Position numbers and translations under genes: made by a program
Notes under the pieces: model-generated
What the model saw: only the letters and a program-made list of their open reading frames with translations
The model's database searches: none
What the model was told of the DNA's origin: nothing
Source: G963665495 sp963667575
Lineage (GTDB): Bacteria; Desulfobacterota; Desulfovibrionia; Desulfovibrionales; Desulfovibrionaceae
Assembly: GCA_963667575.2 (NCBI GenBank)
Contig: CAXXHY010000025.1
Span: forward strand, 124,001-188,000
Direction: 5' to 3'
DNA length: 64,000 bases
Shown here: one piece after another, positions 1 to 9,466 of the stretch
How the letters are laid out: every line of letters begins with the position of its first letter
How positions within the stretch are numbered: the first letter of the stretch is position 1

Positions 1-98
1 TCCAGGGTGTTCCAGTGTTTACAACGCGGACACTGTCCGTGCCATTGCAAAGACACGGCCCCGCATTCGGAACAGACGTACTCAGGCTTGTTGCGCAA
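1..98 (-). CDS. radA: RadA DNA repair protein, N-terminal fragment
   Basis: The first 32 codons of a minus-strand gene that runs off the left edge. Translation shows the RadA zinc ribbon: YVCSECGA followed by QCPRCKHWNTL, giving the CxxC...CxxC pair plus the WNTL motif typical of RadA/Sms. RadA is a RecA-like ATPase that helps process recombination intermediates. The likely start is a TTG at 98, because GGAGG lies six bases upstream and the zinc ribbon normally begins within the first ten residues. It follows the DUF3426 gene by about 40 bases on the same strand, so the two may be co-transcribed. The ATPase and Lon-like domains are outside the window, so only the family can be judged. Confidence 0.82.
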   Translation of the reverse strand, partial: MRNKPEYVCSECGAVSLQWHGQCPRCKHWNTL

Positions 99-140
99 AG
101 GCGGCCTCCGGAGGGTTGTGCCCACCGCAGGCGGGCAGAA

Positions 141-1073
141 TTACTTTTTGGGCGGATCTTTGGCTTCCACCACCTGAACACCGAACTCTTCCACGCTCCC
201 CGGGGGGTTGGGAAACACGACGACAAACTGCACGTCACCCCCGGAAGGGATATTGGTATTGGCGGTGAGAATGCCTACCTTGTTGCTGATGACTGACTCC
301 AGCTCTTTTTCACGCAAGGTTTCAAGCTGGAACAAAGATACGGTGTTGCCGCAGTATTGGCGCTTAGAAACAACGATGGCACCGCTCTTGTCGTACAGAT
401 TCGCTTCGATCTTTATCAATTCCTTGGGAGTAGTGAAATTATTGACGACCTTGCCCTGTACGACGAACAGTTTGCCGCTATGTTCGTTGTCGACATAGTA
501 TTGCCGGACATCCTGCAAGGAAAAATTCTTGATCTGCTCGGTGGTGAACACCTCTTCGGGCTTTTCCTCAGCTTTGTTCATGAAGGGCAGGTCCAGAGGG
601 ACAAAAAAGTACACCCCTGCCGCGGCCGCCACCAGCAGCAGAAGAAGAAATACGACTATCAGCAGCTTTTTGGAAGAACCGGATTTTTTCTTCTTGCGCT
701 TCTTGGACTTGCGTCCGTCGATGTCAAAGGACATATCAGAGTCGCCGTCCAGGCTGAACTCATCCGAGACGGAAGTGTCGGAATCGTCGTCCATATCGAA
801 CAGACGTCCCTGAGGCTCCTCATCTTCTGAAGAGGCTCCCTCGAAGGAATCCTCCAACATGGACATATCCACATCGGCTTTATCCTCCAGGGCTGGCGCA
901 GGTTGGGATGGTGCCGCCGGCTCGGGCTGCGCCGAAGGAGGGGCATCGACCACATGGTCCATGGACAAATCGAACACTTCTTTACAGACAGTGCAACGCA
1001 CCTTGCCGACTTTCTTGAATTTATCTTCAGGAAAGTTGTATTTGGTGGCACAGTTGGGACATTGTATCAGCAT
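141..1073 (-). CDS. Zinc-ribbon, membrane-anchored DUF3426-like protein
   Basis: 310 residues. The N-terminus carries an MJ0042-type zinc ribbon with cysteines at 5, 8, 27 and 30. A long Pro/Ala then Asp/Ser-rich linker follows (about 45-120), then a very basic stretch (121-136) and one membrane helix (about 137-158). The remaining C-terminal domain should be periplasmic, by the positive-inside rule, and resembles the DUF3426 Ig-like domain. Proteins of this build are common in proteobacteria, but their function is not known to me. The zinc ribbon probably acts in the cytoplasm and the tail in the periplasm. The gene lies directly upstream of radA on the same strand. Confidence 0.75.
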   Translation of the reverse strand: MLIQCPNCATKYNFPEDKFKKVGKVRCTVCKEVFDLSMDHVVDAPPSAQPEPAAPSQPAPALEDKADVDMSMLEDSFEGASSEDEEPQGRLFDMDDDSDTSVSDEFSLDGDSDMSFDIDGRKSKKRKKKKSGSSKKLLIVVFLLLLLVAAAAGVYFFVPLDLPFMNKAEEKPEEVFTTEQIKNFSLQDVRQYYVDNEHSGKLFVVQGKVVNNFTTPKELIKIEANLYDKSGAIVVSKRQYCGNTVSLFQLETLREKELESVISNKVGILTANTNIPSGGDVQFVVVFPNPPGSVEEFGVQVVEAKDPPKK

Positions 1074-1271
1074 AAGCGCATCTGTCTCCGGGGCAGCTAA
1101 CGTGCTTCCGCACCTCTCTCAGGAAGTGTTTGCAAGACTTTATCTAGAACTTTTCTTGTCTCAGGTCATATCCTGAAACCGCGATGAAATCAATCATGTA
1201 GAGCTTAAAATTTTTAAAGCTCCCGTAAAACTCCCCCCTGCGGCTTCCCTTCAGTTGGCCGCAAAAGGAAA

Positions 1272-1739
1272 TCAAAGATCCATGATCATGGCAATTTCAT
1301 CGCAATCAGGAAACTTCGGACAATGGATACAATCAGTCCATATTTTTTGTGGCAGTATATTTTTGTCCACTTCCTTGAACCCCACCTTGGAAAAAAAAGG
1401 CGGCGTGGTCGTCAGGGTAAAAATGCGAAAAATCCCCAAAGTCAGGGCTTCGCTCAGGCAGGCTTCCACGAGGCGCTTGCCCCAGCCCTGTCCGTGCATT
1501 TCCGGGGCCATGGCCAAAGACCGGATTTCCGCCCAATCTTCCCAGACAATGGACAAGGCGCAGCATCCCTTGATTTCTCCGGGCTCCAGGGGGGAGACCA
1601 CGAACAACTCACGCAGACGGCTGTAGAGTTCGTTGTACGAACGCGGCAATAGCACGCCCTGGTTACCGAAATATGTCAACAAGCCATGTATGGCCTTGAC
1701 GTCGTCGACTCTGGCCTTCCGTATATAATACCCGCTCAT
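1272..1739 (-). CDS. argA: GNAT acetyltransferase, short N-acetylglutamate synthase type
   Basis: 155 residues with a full GNAT fold. The acetyl-CoA loop appears as APEMHGQGWGKRL (about residues 78-90). The C-terminal CIHCPKFPDCDEIAM motif is the feature I associate with stand-alone ArgA-type acetyltransferases that make N-acetylglutamate, the first step of arginine synthesis. The start codon overlaps the stop of the upstream TlpA-like gene (ATGA), so translation is probably coupled. The conserved cysteines could bind a metal or respond to redox state; that is inference. A different acetyl acceptor cannot be excluded from sequence alone. Confidence 0.62.
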   Translation of the reverse strand: MSGYYIRKARVDDVKAIHGLLTYFGNQGVLLPRSYNELYSRLRELFVVSPLEPGEIKGCCALSIVWEDWAEIRSLAMAPEMHGQGWGKRLVEACLSEALTLGIFRIFTLTTTPPFFSKVGFKEVDKNILPQKIWTDCIHCPKFPDCDEIAMIMDL

Positions 1740-2278
1740 TGTTTCGTCTGAACCTCTGCGGCCTGTTGCCCGTCCGCGGGCAGTTGGGCCGTTTCGCTTG
1801 CCTTTTGTTTTTGAATCAGTTCTTCAACCACATTTTTCAGCTGGTCAGGGGCAAGAAAACCAGCGTGATTGACCACAAGTGCACCACTCTGATCGTAGAT
1901 CAGCATTTTGGGAATATTGGATACCTGAAAAATCTGACCGACCTGCGGATCCGCATGGTACACGGTATAGTTCAGAGGATTTTTTTCCAGAAAAGCCCGC
2001 AGCTTTCCGTAATCCGTATCCACGGATATTCCCACCATGTGGATTTCCTTTTCAGGGTACATCTTGCGCAGGGCCACGAGTCCGGGAATCTCCAGCATGC
2101 AGGGGCCGCACCAGGTGGCGAAAAAATTGACCAGGACAATCTTGCCCTTGGCATTGTTGATTTCCTGAAAAATCTTCATGTAGCCCACGGACGCGGGCGG
2201 CCCGGACTGCGCCGCCTGCGTACTGCAGGCTACAGAAAGACAAAGGATACAAAGCATTGCAACAAAAAACTTTCGCAT
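1736..2278 (-). CDS. TlpA/ResA-like thioredoxin lipoprotein
   Basis: About 180 residues. The start at 2278 is preferred over an ATG at 2284 because GAGGA sits at normal spacing only for the second one. A lipoprotein signal ends in LSVAC (Cys18), so the mature protein is probably lipid-anchored on the periplasmic side. A thioredoxin fold follows, with active site WCGPC (Cys57 and Cys60) and a later cis-Pro region near NIPKMLIY. Such proteins reduce disulfides in apocytochromes c or other exported proteins. It starts nine bases after the metH stop, so the two are likely one transcript, although no functional link to methionine synthesis is evident. Confidence 0.83.
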   Translation of the reverse strand: MRKFFVAMLCILCLSVACSTQAAQSGPPASVGYMKIFQEINNAKGKIVLVNFFATWCGPCMLEIPGLVALRKMYPEKEIHMVGISVDTDYGKLRAFLEKNPLNYTVYHADPQVGQIFQVSNIPKMLIYDQSGALVVNHAGFLAPDQLKNVVEELIQKQKASETAQLPADGQQAAEVQTKQ

Positions 2279-2287
2279 TATCATTCC

Positions 2288-4705
2288 TCAATTGAGAAGT
2301 TGCAGCATTTTTTTGGCCTGGCGTACGGCATCCACGGCGTCCGCCGCGTATCCGTCGGCGCCTATATTTTGCGCATAGGATTCCGTCACGACGGCTCCGC
2401 CGATCATGACCTTGGTTTTCAAATTGCGCTCTCGCACCAATTTTATGGTTTCTTCCATTTTCACCATGGTGGTGGTCATCAAGGCCGAAAGACCGATCAA
2501 TACGGCATTTTTCTCCTCGGCCGTACGGACGATGATGTCCGCGGCCACGTCCTTGCCGAGATCCACAACTTCAAAGCCGTGGTTGCGCATCATGAGAATC
2601 ACGATGTTCTTGCCGATATCATGAATATCGCCTTCCACGGTGGCCATGATAACCACGGGCTTTTTCGCTGCCTCGACATCTTCTTCCATCAGGGGCTTGA
2701 GCAGGCCGAAGGCAAGCTGCATGGTTTCGGCGCTCAGCAGAAGCTGAGGAAGATAGTATTCTTTTTTCTCGTACTTTTCACCAACCAAAGTAATGCCCGG
2801 AATCAGAAAATCATTCACAATCTCAAAAGGCGAGCTGCCTTTTTCCAGGTATTGCTTCACCAGTTCGGGGATAAGATCCTTTTCGCCTGCCACCACAGCG
2901 GACTTGATGTCCGTGATTTTCTTGTCGCCCCCGGACGCTCCCGGGACAGTTCCGCCTCCGGACTGTCCGCCGCTTGTCCAGTCGCTGTAACCGGCGATAA
3001 AGGACGACGCCTGGGGATCCCTTCCGAGCAGAACCTCGGAAGCGGCCAAGGCTTCGCGAATGCGTCCGGACGAGGGGTTGGCAATGCAGCCGCTCATGCC
3101 GTTGGCGATGGCCATGGTCAGAAAAGTGCTGTTCAGCAGCTCGCGAGCCGGCAACCCGAATGAAATATTGGACAGCCCGCAAACCGTGGGCAGGCCCAGA
3201 GTTTGCGAACAGTATCGAATGGTATCCAGGCAATGTCTTGCCGCCTCCGGCTTGGAGGAAACCGCCAGGGCCAGAATATCCACGATCATCAAACGCTTGG
3301 GAATGCCCATGTCCAGAGCCTGCTGGTAAAGCCGTTCGATGATGGCAATTTTCTCTGCAGCGGTTACCGGCAGCTTGCTGCCCTCGATGGCCAGCAGAAT
3401 AAACGGCGCCCCGTACAGCTTGCATAGCGGCCCCAGTTTTTCCATACGCCCCTTTTCACCGCTGATGGAATTGACCAGAGGCGATCCCGGATAGCAGTCC
3501 AAAGCCGCGGCAATGGCTGCAGGATTGGCGGAATCCAGGGTAAGGGGCAAGGGGAACTGCTCCACCAGACGTTCCACCAGCACCGGAAGCAAGGCGGGCT
3601 CGTCCACCATGGGAGCCCCCACATTGACATCCAGTACGGGCGCTCCGGCTTCCACCTGCTCCTTGGCAAAACGCAGGGCCTCACCAAACTGCCCGGCCTG
3701 CAGTTCGGCTGTCAGCTTTTTCTTGCCCGTGGGGTTGATCCGTTCGCCGATACAGCGGCAGGGAGAACCGGGAGCAAAGCTTACCGAACGCATCCGCGAG
3801 GTGAGCACCAGCCCGTCCGGTTCGGAGGGCTGCAGTTCGCGAGGCTTCAGAGGAGCAACGGCCTTGGCCAGCGCTGCGATATGATCCGGTGTGGTGCCGC
3901 AGCAACCGCCGACGCCTCTGGCGCCCAGTTCGACAAGTGCGAGCATTTTTTCGGCAAAGATGTCCGGCGTCATGGGAAAAACGGTTTTTCCGTCCTGCAA
4001 AACAGGCAAACCCGCATTGGGATACAACAGCAAGGGGGTACGCAGCCGCGGAAGCATGGACTTGACCAGGGGAACGAACTCGTCAGGACCGCTGCTGCAG
4101 TTGATGGAGATCATGTCCACCCCGAGGTTCTGCATGGTATCGGCAAAGGTCTGCGGCGACGTTCCTGTCAGGCTGCTGCCGCCATCAAAGGTCATGGAGG
4201 CAATCACGGGAAGATCACTGCTTTCGTGCGCGGCGATCACCGCAGCCTTGATCTCGGCCAGATCAAAATGGGTCTCGGCAATGATCAGATCGGCGCCCCC
4301 TTTTGCCAGGCCTTCCACCTGTCTCTTGAAGGCTTCCACCAGTTCTCTGAACGTCAACTCACCCATGGGTTTGACGAATTTTCCCGTGGGTCCGAGACCT
4401 CCGGCAACCCAGGCCCTGTCCCCTGCGGCCTCTTTGGCGACTTCGGCCATGCGGCAATTCAAATCGACCACATCCACACCAGGGTCAAGTTTGAAGACTG
4501 ATCCGCCGAATGTATTGGTGGTGATTACCATCGAGCCTGCGTTGACATAGGATTCGTGAACGGTTTTCAAGGCATCCGGACGCGATAAGGCGAACATTTC
4601 CGGTGAAACACCGCTCGGCATGCCCATGCCCTGAAGCAATGTTCCCATGCCACCGTCAAAAACGAGTATCCGGTTGCTGTTGATCGCCTCTCGAAAATCT
4701 GTCAT
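2288..4705 (-). CDS. metH: Cobalamin-dependent methionine synthase, short form without reactivation domain
   Basis: About 805 residues with three modules. The homocysteine S-methyltransferase barrel contains DGGMGT near the start and GGCCG near residue 266, the latter supplying two zinc-binding cysteines. A pterin-binding barrel holds DVNVGAP and GERINPTGKKK. A cobalamin-binding domain has the DxHxxG signature GDIHDIGKN near residue 690, which gives the axial histidine. E. coli MetH (about 1,227 residues) has a fourth domain that uses S-adenosylmethionine to reactivate oxidised cobalamin. It is absent here, as in many anaerobes, so a separate reactivator would be needed. GGAG six bases before the ATG at 4705 favours that start over 4717. 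The gene is divergent from rpoH. Confidence 0.88.
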   Translation of the reverse strand: MTDFREAINSNRILVFDGGMGTLLQGMGMPSGVSPEMFALSRPDALKTVHESYVNAGSMVITTNTFGGSVFKLDPGVDVVDLNCRMAEVAKEAAGDRAWVAGGLGPTGKFVKPMGELTFRELVEAFKRQVEGLAKGGADLIIAETHFDLAEIKAAVIAAHESSDLPVIASMTFDGGSSLTGTSPQTFADTMQNLGVDMISINCSSGPDEFVPLVKSMLPRLRTPLLLYPNAGLPVLQDGKTVFPMTPDIFAEKMLALVELGARGVGGCCGTTPDHIAALAKAVAPLKPRELQPSEPDGLVLTSRMRSVSFAPGSPCRCIGERINPTGKKKLTAELQAGQFGEALRFAKEQVEAGAPVLDVNVGAPMVDEPALLPVLVERLVEQFPLPLTLDSANPAAIAAALDCYPGSPLVNSISGEKGRMEKLGPLCKLYGAPFILLAIEGSKLPVTAAEKIAIIERLYQQALDMGIPKRLMIVDILALAVSSKPEAARHCLDTIRYCSQTLGLPTVCGLSNISFGLPARELLNSTFLTMAIANGMSGCIANPSSGRIREALAASEVLLGRDPQASSFIAGYSDWTSGGQSGGGTVPGASGGDKKITDIKSAVVAGEKDLIPELVKQYLEKGSSPFEIVNDFLIPGITLVGEKYEKKEYYLPQLLLSAETMQLAFGLLKPLMEEDVEAAKKPVVIMATVEGDIHDIGKNIVILMMRNHGFEVVDLGKDVAADIIVRTAEEKNAVLIGLSALMTTTMVKMEETIKLVRERNLKTKVMIGGAVVTESYAQNIGADGYAADAVDAVRQAKKMLQLLN

Positions 4706-4878
4706 TGTAAACTCCATGCTAAAAATTCCCTAAAGTGCTGACTTAAGCAAAAAAACGACTTACTGAAATTCATTGAAAACGACAAATAAAAAAACTATAG
4801 TTACTATTTTGAGCTTGGCTTCAAAAGAAAATTCGCCCGAGGCTACGATAATAACCTAGAGCTATCAATAAGATATTT

Positions 4879-5919
4879 ATGAACGTACCCAAAAAGAAAA
4901 ATACCAAAGAATCCGAATCCGATACAAAGAAGGATCTGCACGAAGACGAACTGGAACCGTCTGATGCCGAAGTGGAAGAAGGCATTGATGACGACTCCGA
5001 GGAGGCCAAAGGCGATGACAATGGCCCCCTGGTTCTGGCCCCGGCCAAGGTGCGGACGGAAGCTCAGGATTCACTCAGATTATACCTCAGGGAAATCAGC
5101 AAATTCCCCTTGCTCAAGCCTGATGAAGAATTCGAACTGGCCCGCCGTGTCCAGCTGAACAATGACGAAGAAGCCGCGTTCAGACTTGTTTCCTCACATT
5201 TGCGTCTGGTTGTCAAAATCGCCATGGATTTTCAGCGGCGCTGGATGCAAAACGTGCTGGATCTGATTCAGGAAGGCAATGTCGGCCTGATGCGGGCCGT
5301 CCAAAAATTCGACCCTGAAAAAGGCATCAAATTCTCCTATTATGCTTCCTTCTGGATAAAGGCCTACATCCTCAAATTCATCATGGACAACTGGCGAATG
5401 GTGAAAATCGGCACCACCCAGGCCCAGCGGAAACTGTTCTACAACCTGAACAAGGAACGCCAACGCCTGCAATCCCTTGGATTCGACGCCGATTCAACCG
5501 CCATATCCAAGAGCCTCAATGTCAGTGAAGAGCAGGTGGAAGAAATGGAGCAGCGTATGGGGGGCTCGGATGTTTCCCTGGACCTGACCATCGGCGACGA
5601 CTCCACAACCACTCGCCTCGACACCTTGCCGGCCCTCGGACCTGGCATCGAAGCAACTCTGGCGGGCGATGAAATCGCCAAAGTTCTTCAGGAACACCTG
5701 GAAACCATCGCTCCTCTACTCAACGAAAAAGAACAGGATATCCTGGAGCAGCGTCTCCTTTCGGATAACCCCGCGACGCTCAGAGAAATCGGTGAAAAGT
5801 ACGGAATCAGCCGTGAACGTGTCCGGCAGCTGGAATCACGGCTGTTGGGAAAATTGCGCGCACATCTGACAAAAAGCATCGATGACTTTTCTGAAGAATG
5901 GATACAACGCGAAGATTAA
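4879..5919 (+). CDS. rpoH: RNA polymerase sigma-32-type factor
   Basis: 346 residues. The first 60 or so are an acidic, low-complexity extension not found in E. coli RpoH. Sigma70-family regions 1.2-2 follow, with LYLREISKFPLL and LDLIQEGNVGLMRAVQKF. Region 2.4 and the following QRKLFYNL segment match the RpoH box that distinguishes sigma-32 from RpoD and RpoS. A region 4 helix-turn-helix (LREIGEKYGISRERVRQLE) sits near the C-terminus. It should direct heat-shock or protein-quality-control transcription. The acidic extension might regulate stability or core binding, which is inference. It is divergent from metH across an AT-rich gap. Confidence 0.87.
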   Translation: MNVPKKKNTKESESDTKKDLHEDELEPSDAEVEEGIDDDSEEAKGDDNGPLVLAPAKVRTEAQDSLRLYLREISKFPLLKPDEEFELARRVQLNNDEEAAFRLVSSHLRLVVKIAMDFQRRWMQNVLDLIQEGNVGLMRAVQKFDPEKGIKFSYYASFWIKAYILKFIMDNWRMVKIGTTQAQRKLFYNLNKERQRLQSLGFDADSTAISKSLNVSEEQVEEMEQRMGGSDVSLDLTIGDDSTTTRLDTLPALGPGIEATLAGDEIAKVLQEHLETIAPLLNEKEQDILEQRLLSDNPATLREIGEKYGISRERVRQLESRLLGKLRAHLTKSIDDFSEEWIQRED

Positions 5920-6007
5920 TCCGAACTTGTTTCCATTCGAGTCTTTCTTTCTATGTAAAAAGCTTTTATGTAAAGATTATGTTCGGACTGTAAAAAAGGC
6001 GAGATGT

Positions 6008-7690
6008 ATGACACGTTCAAGTCTGTTGTTGAAATTTGCCTTCCTTTTGCTTGTCGGTCTTCTTTCCGCCTGCGGCGGCATGGGAGTGAAAAAAGGCCCT
6101 GAACCTCAAGCGGAAGGTCTTTCTTCCAACGCCCAGGACACCTACCACTATCTTCTGCTCGAAGATGCGAGACGCAGCCAGAACAGCACCGTTGGCGAAT
6201 ACGCCATCGACCAGCTGCTCGAAAATTCTCCTTCCCCGATGGTCTTCCTGGAAAGCGCCAATTTTCTCTGGCACCAGGGCGAATTGGACAAGGCACAGCA
6301 AGTTCTTCAGGAAGGCTTGAAAAAGCATCCGAACAATCAGCAAATGGAATTGATGCTGGCCCAGCTTTTTCTGGCAGCCAAGGATCCGGACCGGGCTGCT
6401 GAAGCCATCGAAAACTACCTGAAAGGAAACCCTGATGATATCATGACCCGGCAGGAACTTGCCGACATCCTCATCAGGAATGAGGAATATCAGCGGGCCT
6501 ACAATATCCTTGACCAAATTCCATCGGCCAAACGCACCTCCTCGGTTCTTTTTTACATGTCCAAGGCCCTGGCCGGACTCGACCAGCGTGACAAGGCTAT
6601 CAAACAGCTGCAGGTCCTGCTGGCCAAAGATCCCGACCTGATAGAAGCCTGGGCCGAGCTGGCCTACCTGTACGAGCTCGAGCACGACTATGCCGCTGCA
6701 GAAAAGGCCTACAATAAAATTCTGAAAATGGGAGAAACCAGCCAGGAGCTCTGGCTCAGGCTGATCGATCTCAACCTCAGGCTGAACCGTCCGCAAAAGG
6801 CTCTTTTGTTTACCCAGCAGGGGCCCAAGGAGCTCAGCTTCATGCTCGGCGCCGGTACTCTTTTTGTGGACCAGGGCTACTATGACTATGCGGAAAAAAT
6901 CTTCATTCCGCTGCTCAAGAAAAATCCCAAGGCTCAGGAAATCTACTTTTACCTGGCCCTGCTGGAATACAAAGGAAAAAAGGACTCTGACAGGGCCATA
7001 GAACTGCTGCAGAAAATCCCCGAATCCAATAACTATTACGACCGCGCGCTCCGTTTTATGGCACATCTGCGTTTTGACGCCGGCCAGGAAGATCAGTCGC
7101 ATACGCTTATGGAAAAAGGCCGCGCGCTCTTCCCGGAGCAAAAGGAGTTCTACACGCTGGACGCGAGTTTTTTCGAAGAGGAAAACAACCTGAAACGCGC
7201 CAAGGAACTTCTGGACATCGCCGCGGCCATGTGGCCTGACGACACGGACATCCGTTTCCAGCAAGGCGTACTGCTGGACAAGAGCGGAAAGAAAAAGCAG
7301 GCTCTGCAGCTCATGGAAGAAATAGCCAGCTCCGACCCCGAGAACGCCGAAGCGCTCAATTACATCGGTTATACCCTCGCGGAAGAGAAACGGGATCTGC
7401 AACGTGCGCATGATCTGATTTCCAGAGCCCTGGCGCTCAAACCGGACAATGGCTACATCCGTGATTCACTGGCCTGGCTGTATTACCACATGGGCAAGCT
7501 GGATCTTGCCTTCCGCGAAATAAAACAGGCCGTCCTCACGGCGGATTCCGACCCGATCATCTGGGAGCATTACGGAGATATCGCAGCCAAACTCGGCAAC
7601 AAACCCGAAGCGCAAAAGGGTTATACCAATGCCCTGAAGTTCGAGGCGAAAGACAAGGATGCTATCCGAAAAAAACTGCAAGCCCTGTAG
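6008..7690 (+). CDS. TPR-repeat lipoprotein
   Basis: About 560 residues. An upstream ATG at 5882 would overlap rpoH, but the ATG at 6008 begins a clean lipoprotein signal ending in LLSAC and has an AGGCGAGA-like site before it. The rest is a long run of TPR-type helical hairpins with repeated A..AY..IL and LDPN-like turns. These are periplasmic or outer-membrane scaffolds. In several proteobacteria a TPR protein of this type precedes lolB, and here the next gene is a LolB-like lipoprotein overlapping by 32 bases. That supports a role in lipoprotein or envelope assembly, though this is context only. Confidence 0.78.
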   Translation: MTRSSLLLKFAFLLLVGLLSACGGMGVKKGPEPQAEGLSSNAQDTYHYLLLEDARRSQNSTVGEYAIDQLLENSPSPMVFLESANFLWHQGELDKAQQVLQEGLKKHPNNQQMELMLAQLFLAAKDPDRAAEAIENYLKGNPDDIMTRQELADILIRNEEYQRAYNILDQIPSAKRTSSVLFYMSKALAGLDQRDKAIKQLQVLLAKDPDLIEAWAELAYLYELEHDYAAAEKAYNKILKMGETSQELWLRLIDLNLRLNRPQKALLFTQQGPKELSFMLGAGTLFVDQGYYDYAEKIFIPLLKKNPKAQEIYFYLALLEYKGKKDSDRAIELLQKIPESNNYYDRALRFMAHLRFDAGQEDQSHTLMEKGRALFPEQKEFYTLDASFFEEENNLKRAKELLDIAAAMWPDDTDIRFQQGVLLDKSGKKKQALQLMEEIASSDPENAEALNYIGYTLAEEKRDLQRAHDLISRALALKPDNGYIRDSLAWLYYHMGKLDLAFREIKQAVLTADSDPIIWEHYGDIAAKLGNKPEAQKGYTNALKFEAKDKDAIRKKLQAL

Positions 7691-8522
7691 GCGACGGTTC
7701 GAAGCGTTTTCGCTTTCACCGTTGCTGGTGTGTCTTCTGCTCGGCATGGCCCTTTCCGCCCTGCTTTGTTCCTGCGCCCCCACCTCGGCTCCCGGGCCCG
7801 AATCACCCGAGGTGGAAAAGCTTCCTCATCCGGACGACATCTGGAAATCCTTCCGCTCGTCCGAACCTGACGCACGGGCAGTTTCCTTTAGTCTTTCCGC
7901 AGCAATGCATTACTCCAGCCCCAAAGACAAAGGACGCGTGGTCATCCTCTTCTGGGGCAACCTGGATTATCCGCTACGCCTCGACCTGCAGACAGGCCTG
8001 GGGCAGACCCTCTCCTACTGGCGGGAGGACGCCGGCGGATTTACCGCCTACCTGCCTGACAAAAAATCCGCCTACCTGCACAAAAACGGACGGTTGGGCA
8101 TGGCAGCGTTCGGCATCAAACTGCCTTTTACCCTGCGCCAAATGGCATTGCTGCTCAACGGCGCCTGGGGAGAACTGGCACCCGAACACTACACGACCGT
8201 ACGCCCGGTAAAAGACAAGGGCTACCTGTTCGAATTCGAAGCTTTTGACGAATCCTACACTCTGCTCATCGACCTCGCGGGCCGTCCCATCGAGATGCGT
8301 ACGTCGGGTGTGTTGCCCTGGAAAATCAGCTTCAGCGGTTCGCTCGATCTTCCTGGTCTGGAAAAGCTGCCCAAAAAGATCTCCATGACCCAGACCGCGG
8401 ACCAGAAAGCCGTGCTGGTTCTGAAAAAGCTGGAGCAAAGTCCGAACGCTTACCCAAAGGACAAACTTGAACTCGAACTGCCCCCCGACACCGACATTTT
8501 TTTACTTGAAAACACCAACTAA
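7659..8522 (+). CDS. LolB-like outer-membrane lipoprotein
   Basis: 287 residues with a basic N-region, a hydrophobic core and a lipobox-like LLCSC near residue 39. The body has alternating hydrophobic strands (VVILFWGNLDYPLRLDLQ, YLFEFEAFDE) consistent with the LolB/LppX half-barrel fold. LolB receives lipoproteins from LolA and inserts them in the outer membrane. Assignment rests on fold-like pattern and on the TPR-lolB gene order; no diagnostic motif is visible, so this is moderate. The start at 7659 lies inside the TPR gene. A shorter start at 7746 would give a very short signal and is less likely. Confidence 0.55.
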   Translation: MLSEKNCKPCRRRFEAFSLSPLLVCLLLGMALSALLCSCAPTSAPGPESPEVEKLPHPDDIWKSFRSSEPDARAVSFSLSAAMHYSSPKDKGRVVILFWGNLDYPLRLDLQTGLGQTLSYWREDAGGFTAYLPDKKSAYLHKNGRLGMAAFGIKLPFTLRQMALLLNGAWGELAPEHYTTVRPVKDKGYLFEFEAFDESYTLLIDLAGRPIEMRTSGVLPWKISFSGSLDLPGLEKLPKKISMTQTADQKAVLVLKKLEQSPNAYPKDKLELELPPDTDIFLLENTN

Positions 8523-8553
8523 AACACAGGAACATCGCATTCGGGAGAATCTC

Positions 8554-8940
8554 ATGCATTGCACTGCCAAAAGCGGCAATAAATCCGGCAAATCAAAAAT
8601 CGGTCCCTTCATGACGGTCATTTACGGCCTTCAGGTCATAGTCTCAGAGGGGAAATGGCTGATGTTGAATGCCATCCGAAAATTTGAAATCAGCCGCCTG
8701 CTGAAGAGACTCGACGAAGAAAACGCCCTGCTCGGTGGTCTGCTGGCTTCCTCCACAGACACCCCTCCGTTCGACAGCAAAGACACTCCGGACGCCCTGC
8801 CCTGCACGGCTCCTCAAGCCAAAATCGCCTTGAAGCAAATCCTTTTCTTAAAAGAGGAAATCGCCTATCTGCAGCGTGACAGGGAAAACATGCGCCAGGA
8901 ATTCAATGAGCGCCGTAAAAAGAAACTCGGCCTGGCCTGA
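8554..8940 (+). CDS. Small hypothetical protein with C-terminal coiled coil
   Basis: About 128 residues. I do not recognise a family. The ATG at 8554 is chosen because GGGAGA lies five to six bases upstream, while an open frame further 5' runs into the previous gene. The N-terminal 30 residues are basic. Two helical segments follow (RKFEISRLLKRLDEENALLGGL and the last 40 residues, rich in Glu/Lys/Arg), with the second likely a coiled coil. There is no signal peptide or membrane segment. It sits between the LolB-like gene and rpiB and is probably read from the same transcript. Confidence 0.5.
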   Translation: MHCTAKSGNKSGKSKIGPFMTVIYGLQVIVSEGKWLMLNAIRKFEISRLLKRLDEENALLGGLLASSTDTPPFDSKDTPDALPCTAPQAKIALKQILFLKEEIAYLQRDRENMRQEFNERRKKKLGLA

Positions 8941-8987
8941 TTTTTTTCAGGAGCCCTCCGGCTCCCCAAACAACCCAAGGAAAATTC

Positions 8988-9449
8988 ATGAGCACAAAGC
9001 AAGTCGTCATCGCTGCCGATCACGGCGGTTACCTGCTGAAACAGATCCTCGTTCCCTACCTGAAGGAAAAAGGGTGGGAAGTTGAAGATCTCGGCACCAA
9101 CTCCGCTGCCAGCGTTGATTACCCCAACTATGCGCACAAACTCTGTGAAAGCGTGCTGGAAAAAGACTGCCTCGGCATCCTTATTTGCGGTACCGGCATC
9201 GGCATGTCCATGGCTGCCAACAAGGTCCCCCAGATCCGCGCCGCTCTTTGCACCAACGAATACATGGCCAGATTGACACGGCAGCATAACGACGCCAACG
9301 TCCTTTGCCTTGGCGAACGCGTGCTGGGTCAGGACCTTGCAAAAGGCATAGTGGATGCCTTCTTGAATGCCGATTTTGAGGGCGGCCGCCACCAGCGCCG
9401 CATTGACCTTTTTACCCCCCAATGCGGCCAGTCCGGCGCGGGTGATTAG
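8988..9449 (+). CDS. rpiB: Ribose-5-phosphate isomerase B
   Basis: 153 residues, the usual RpiB size. The start IAADHGGYLLK and the phosphate loop GILICGTGIGMSMAANK are signature RpiB/LacAB motifs, and the catalytic cysteine lies in ICGTG. It interconverts ribulose-5-phosphate and ribose-5-phosphate in the cytoplasm. The gene immediately precedes glpX, so this is a short central-sugar operon linking pentose phosphates and gluconeogenesis. An RBS-like AAGGAAAA precedes the ATG. The tail after IDLFTPQ is a short, non-conserved extension. Confidence 0.92.
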   Translation: MSTKQVVIAADHGGYLLKQILVPYLKEKGWEVEDLGTNSAASVDYPNYAHKLCESVLEKDCLGILICGTGIGMSMAANKVPQIRAALCTNEYMARLTRQHNDANVLCLGERVLGQDLAKGIVDAFLNADFEGGRHQRRIDLFTPQCGQSGAGD

Positions 9450-9466
9450 TTTCAGGAGAGTTATTT

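Noticed and set aside
4718..4878. SAM or cobalamin riboswitch upstream of metH
   Set aside because: The 160-base gap is AT-rich and lacks the conserved boxes and stems of either riboswitch.
6017..7411. Long minus-strand frame opposite the TPR lipoprotein
   Set aside because: Antisense shadow; the plus strand has a clear lipobox and TPR repeats.
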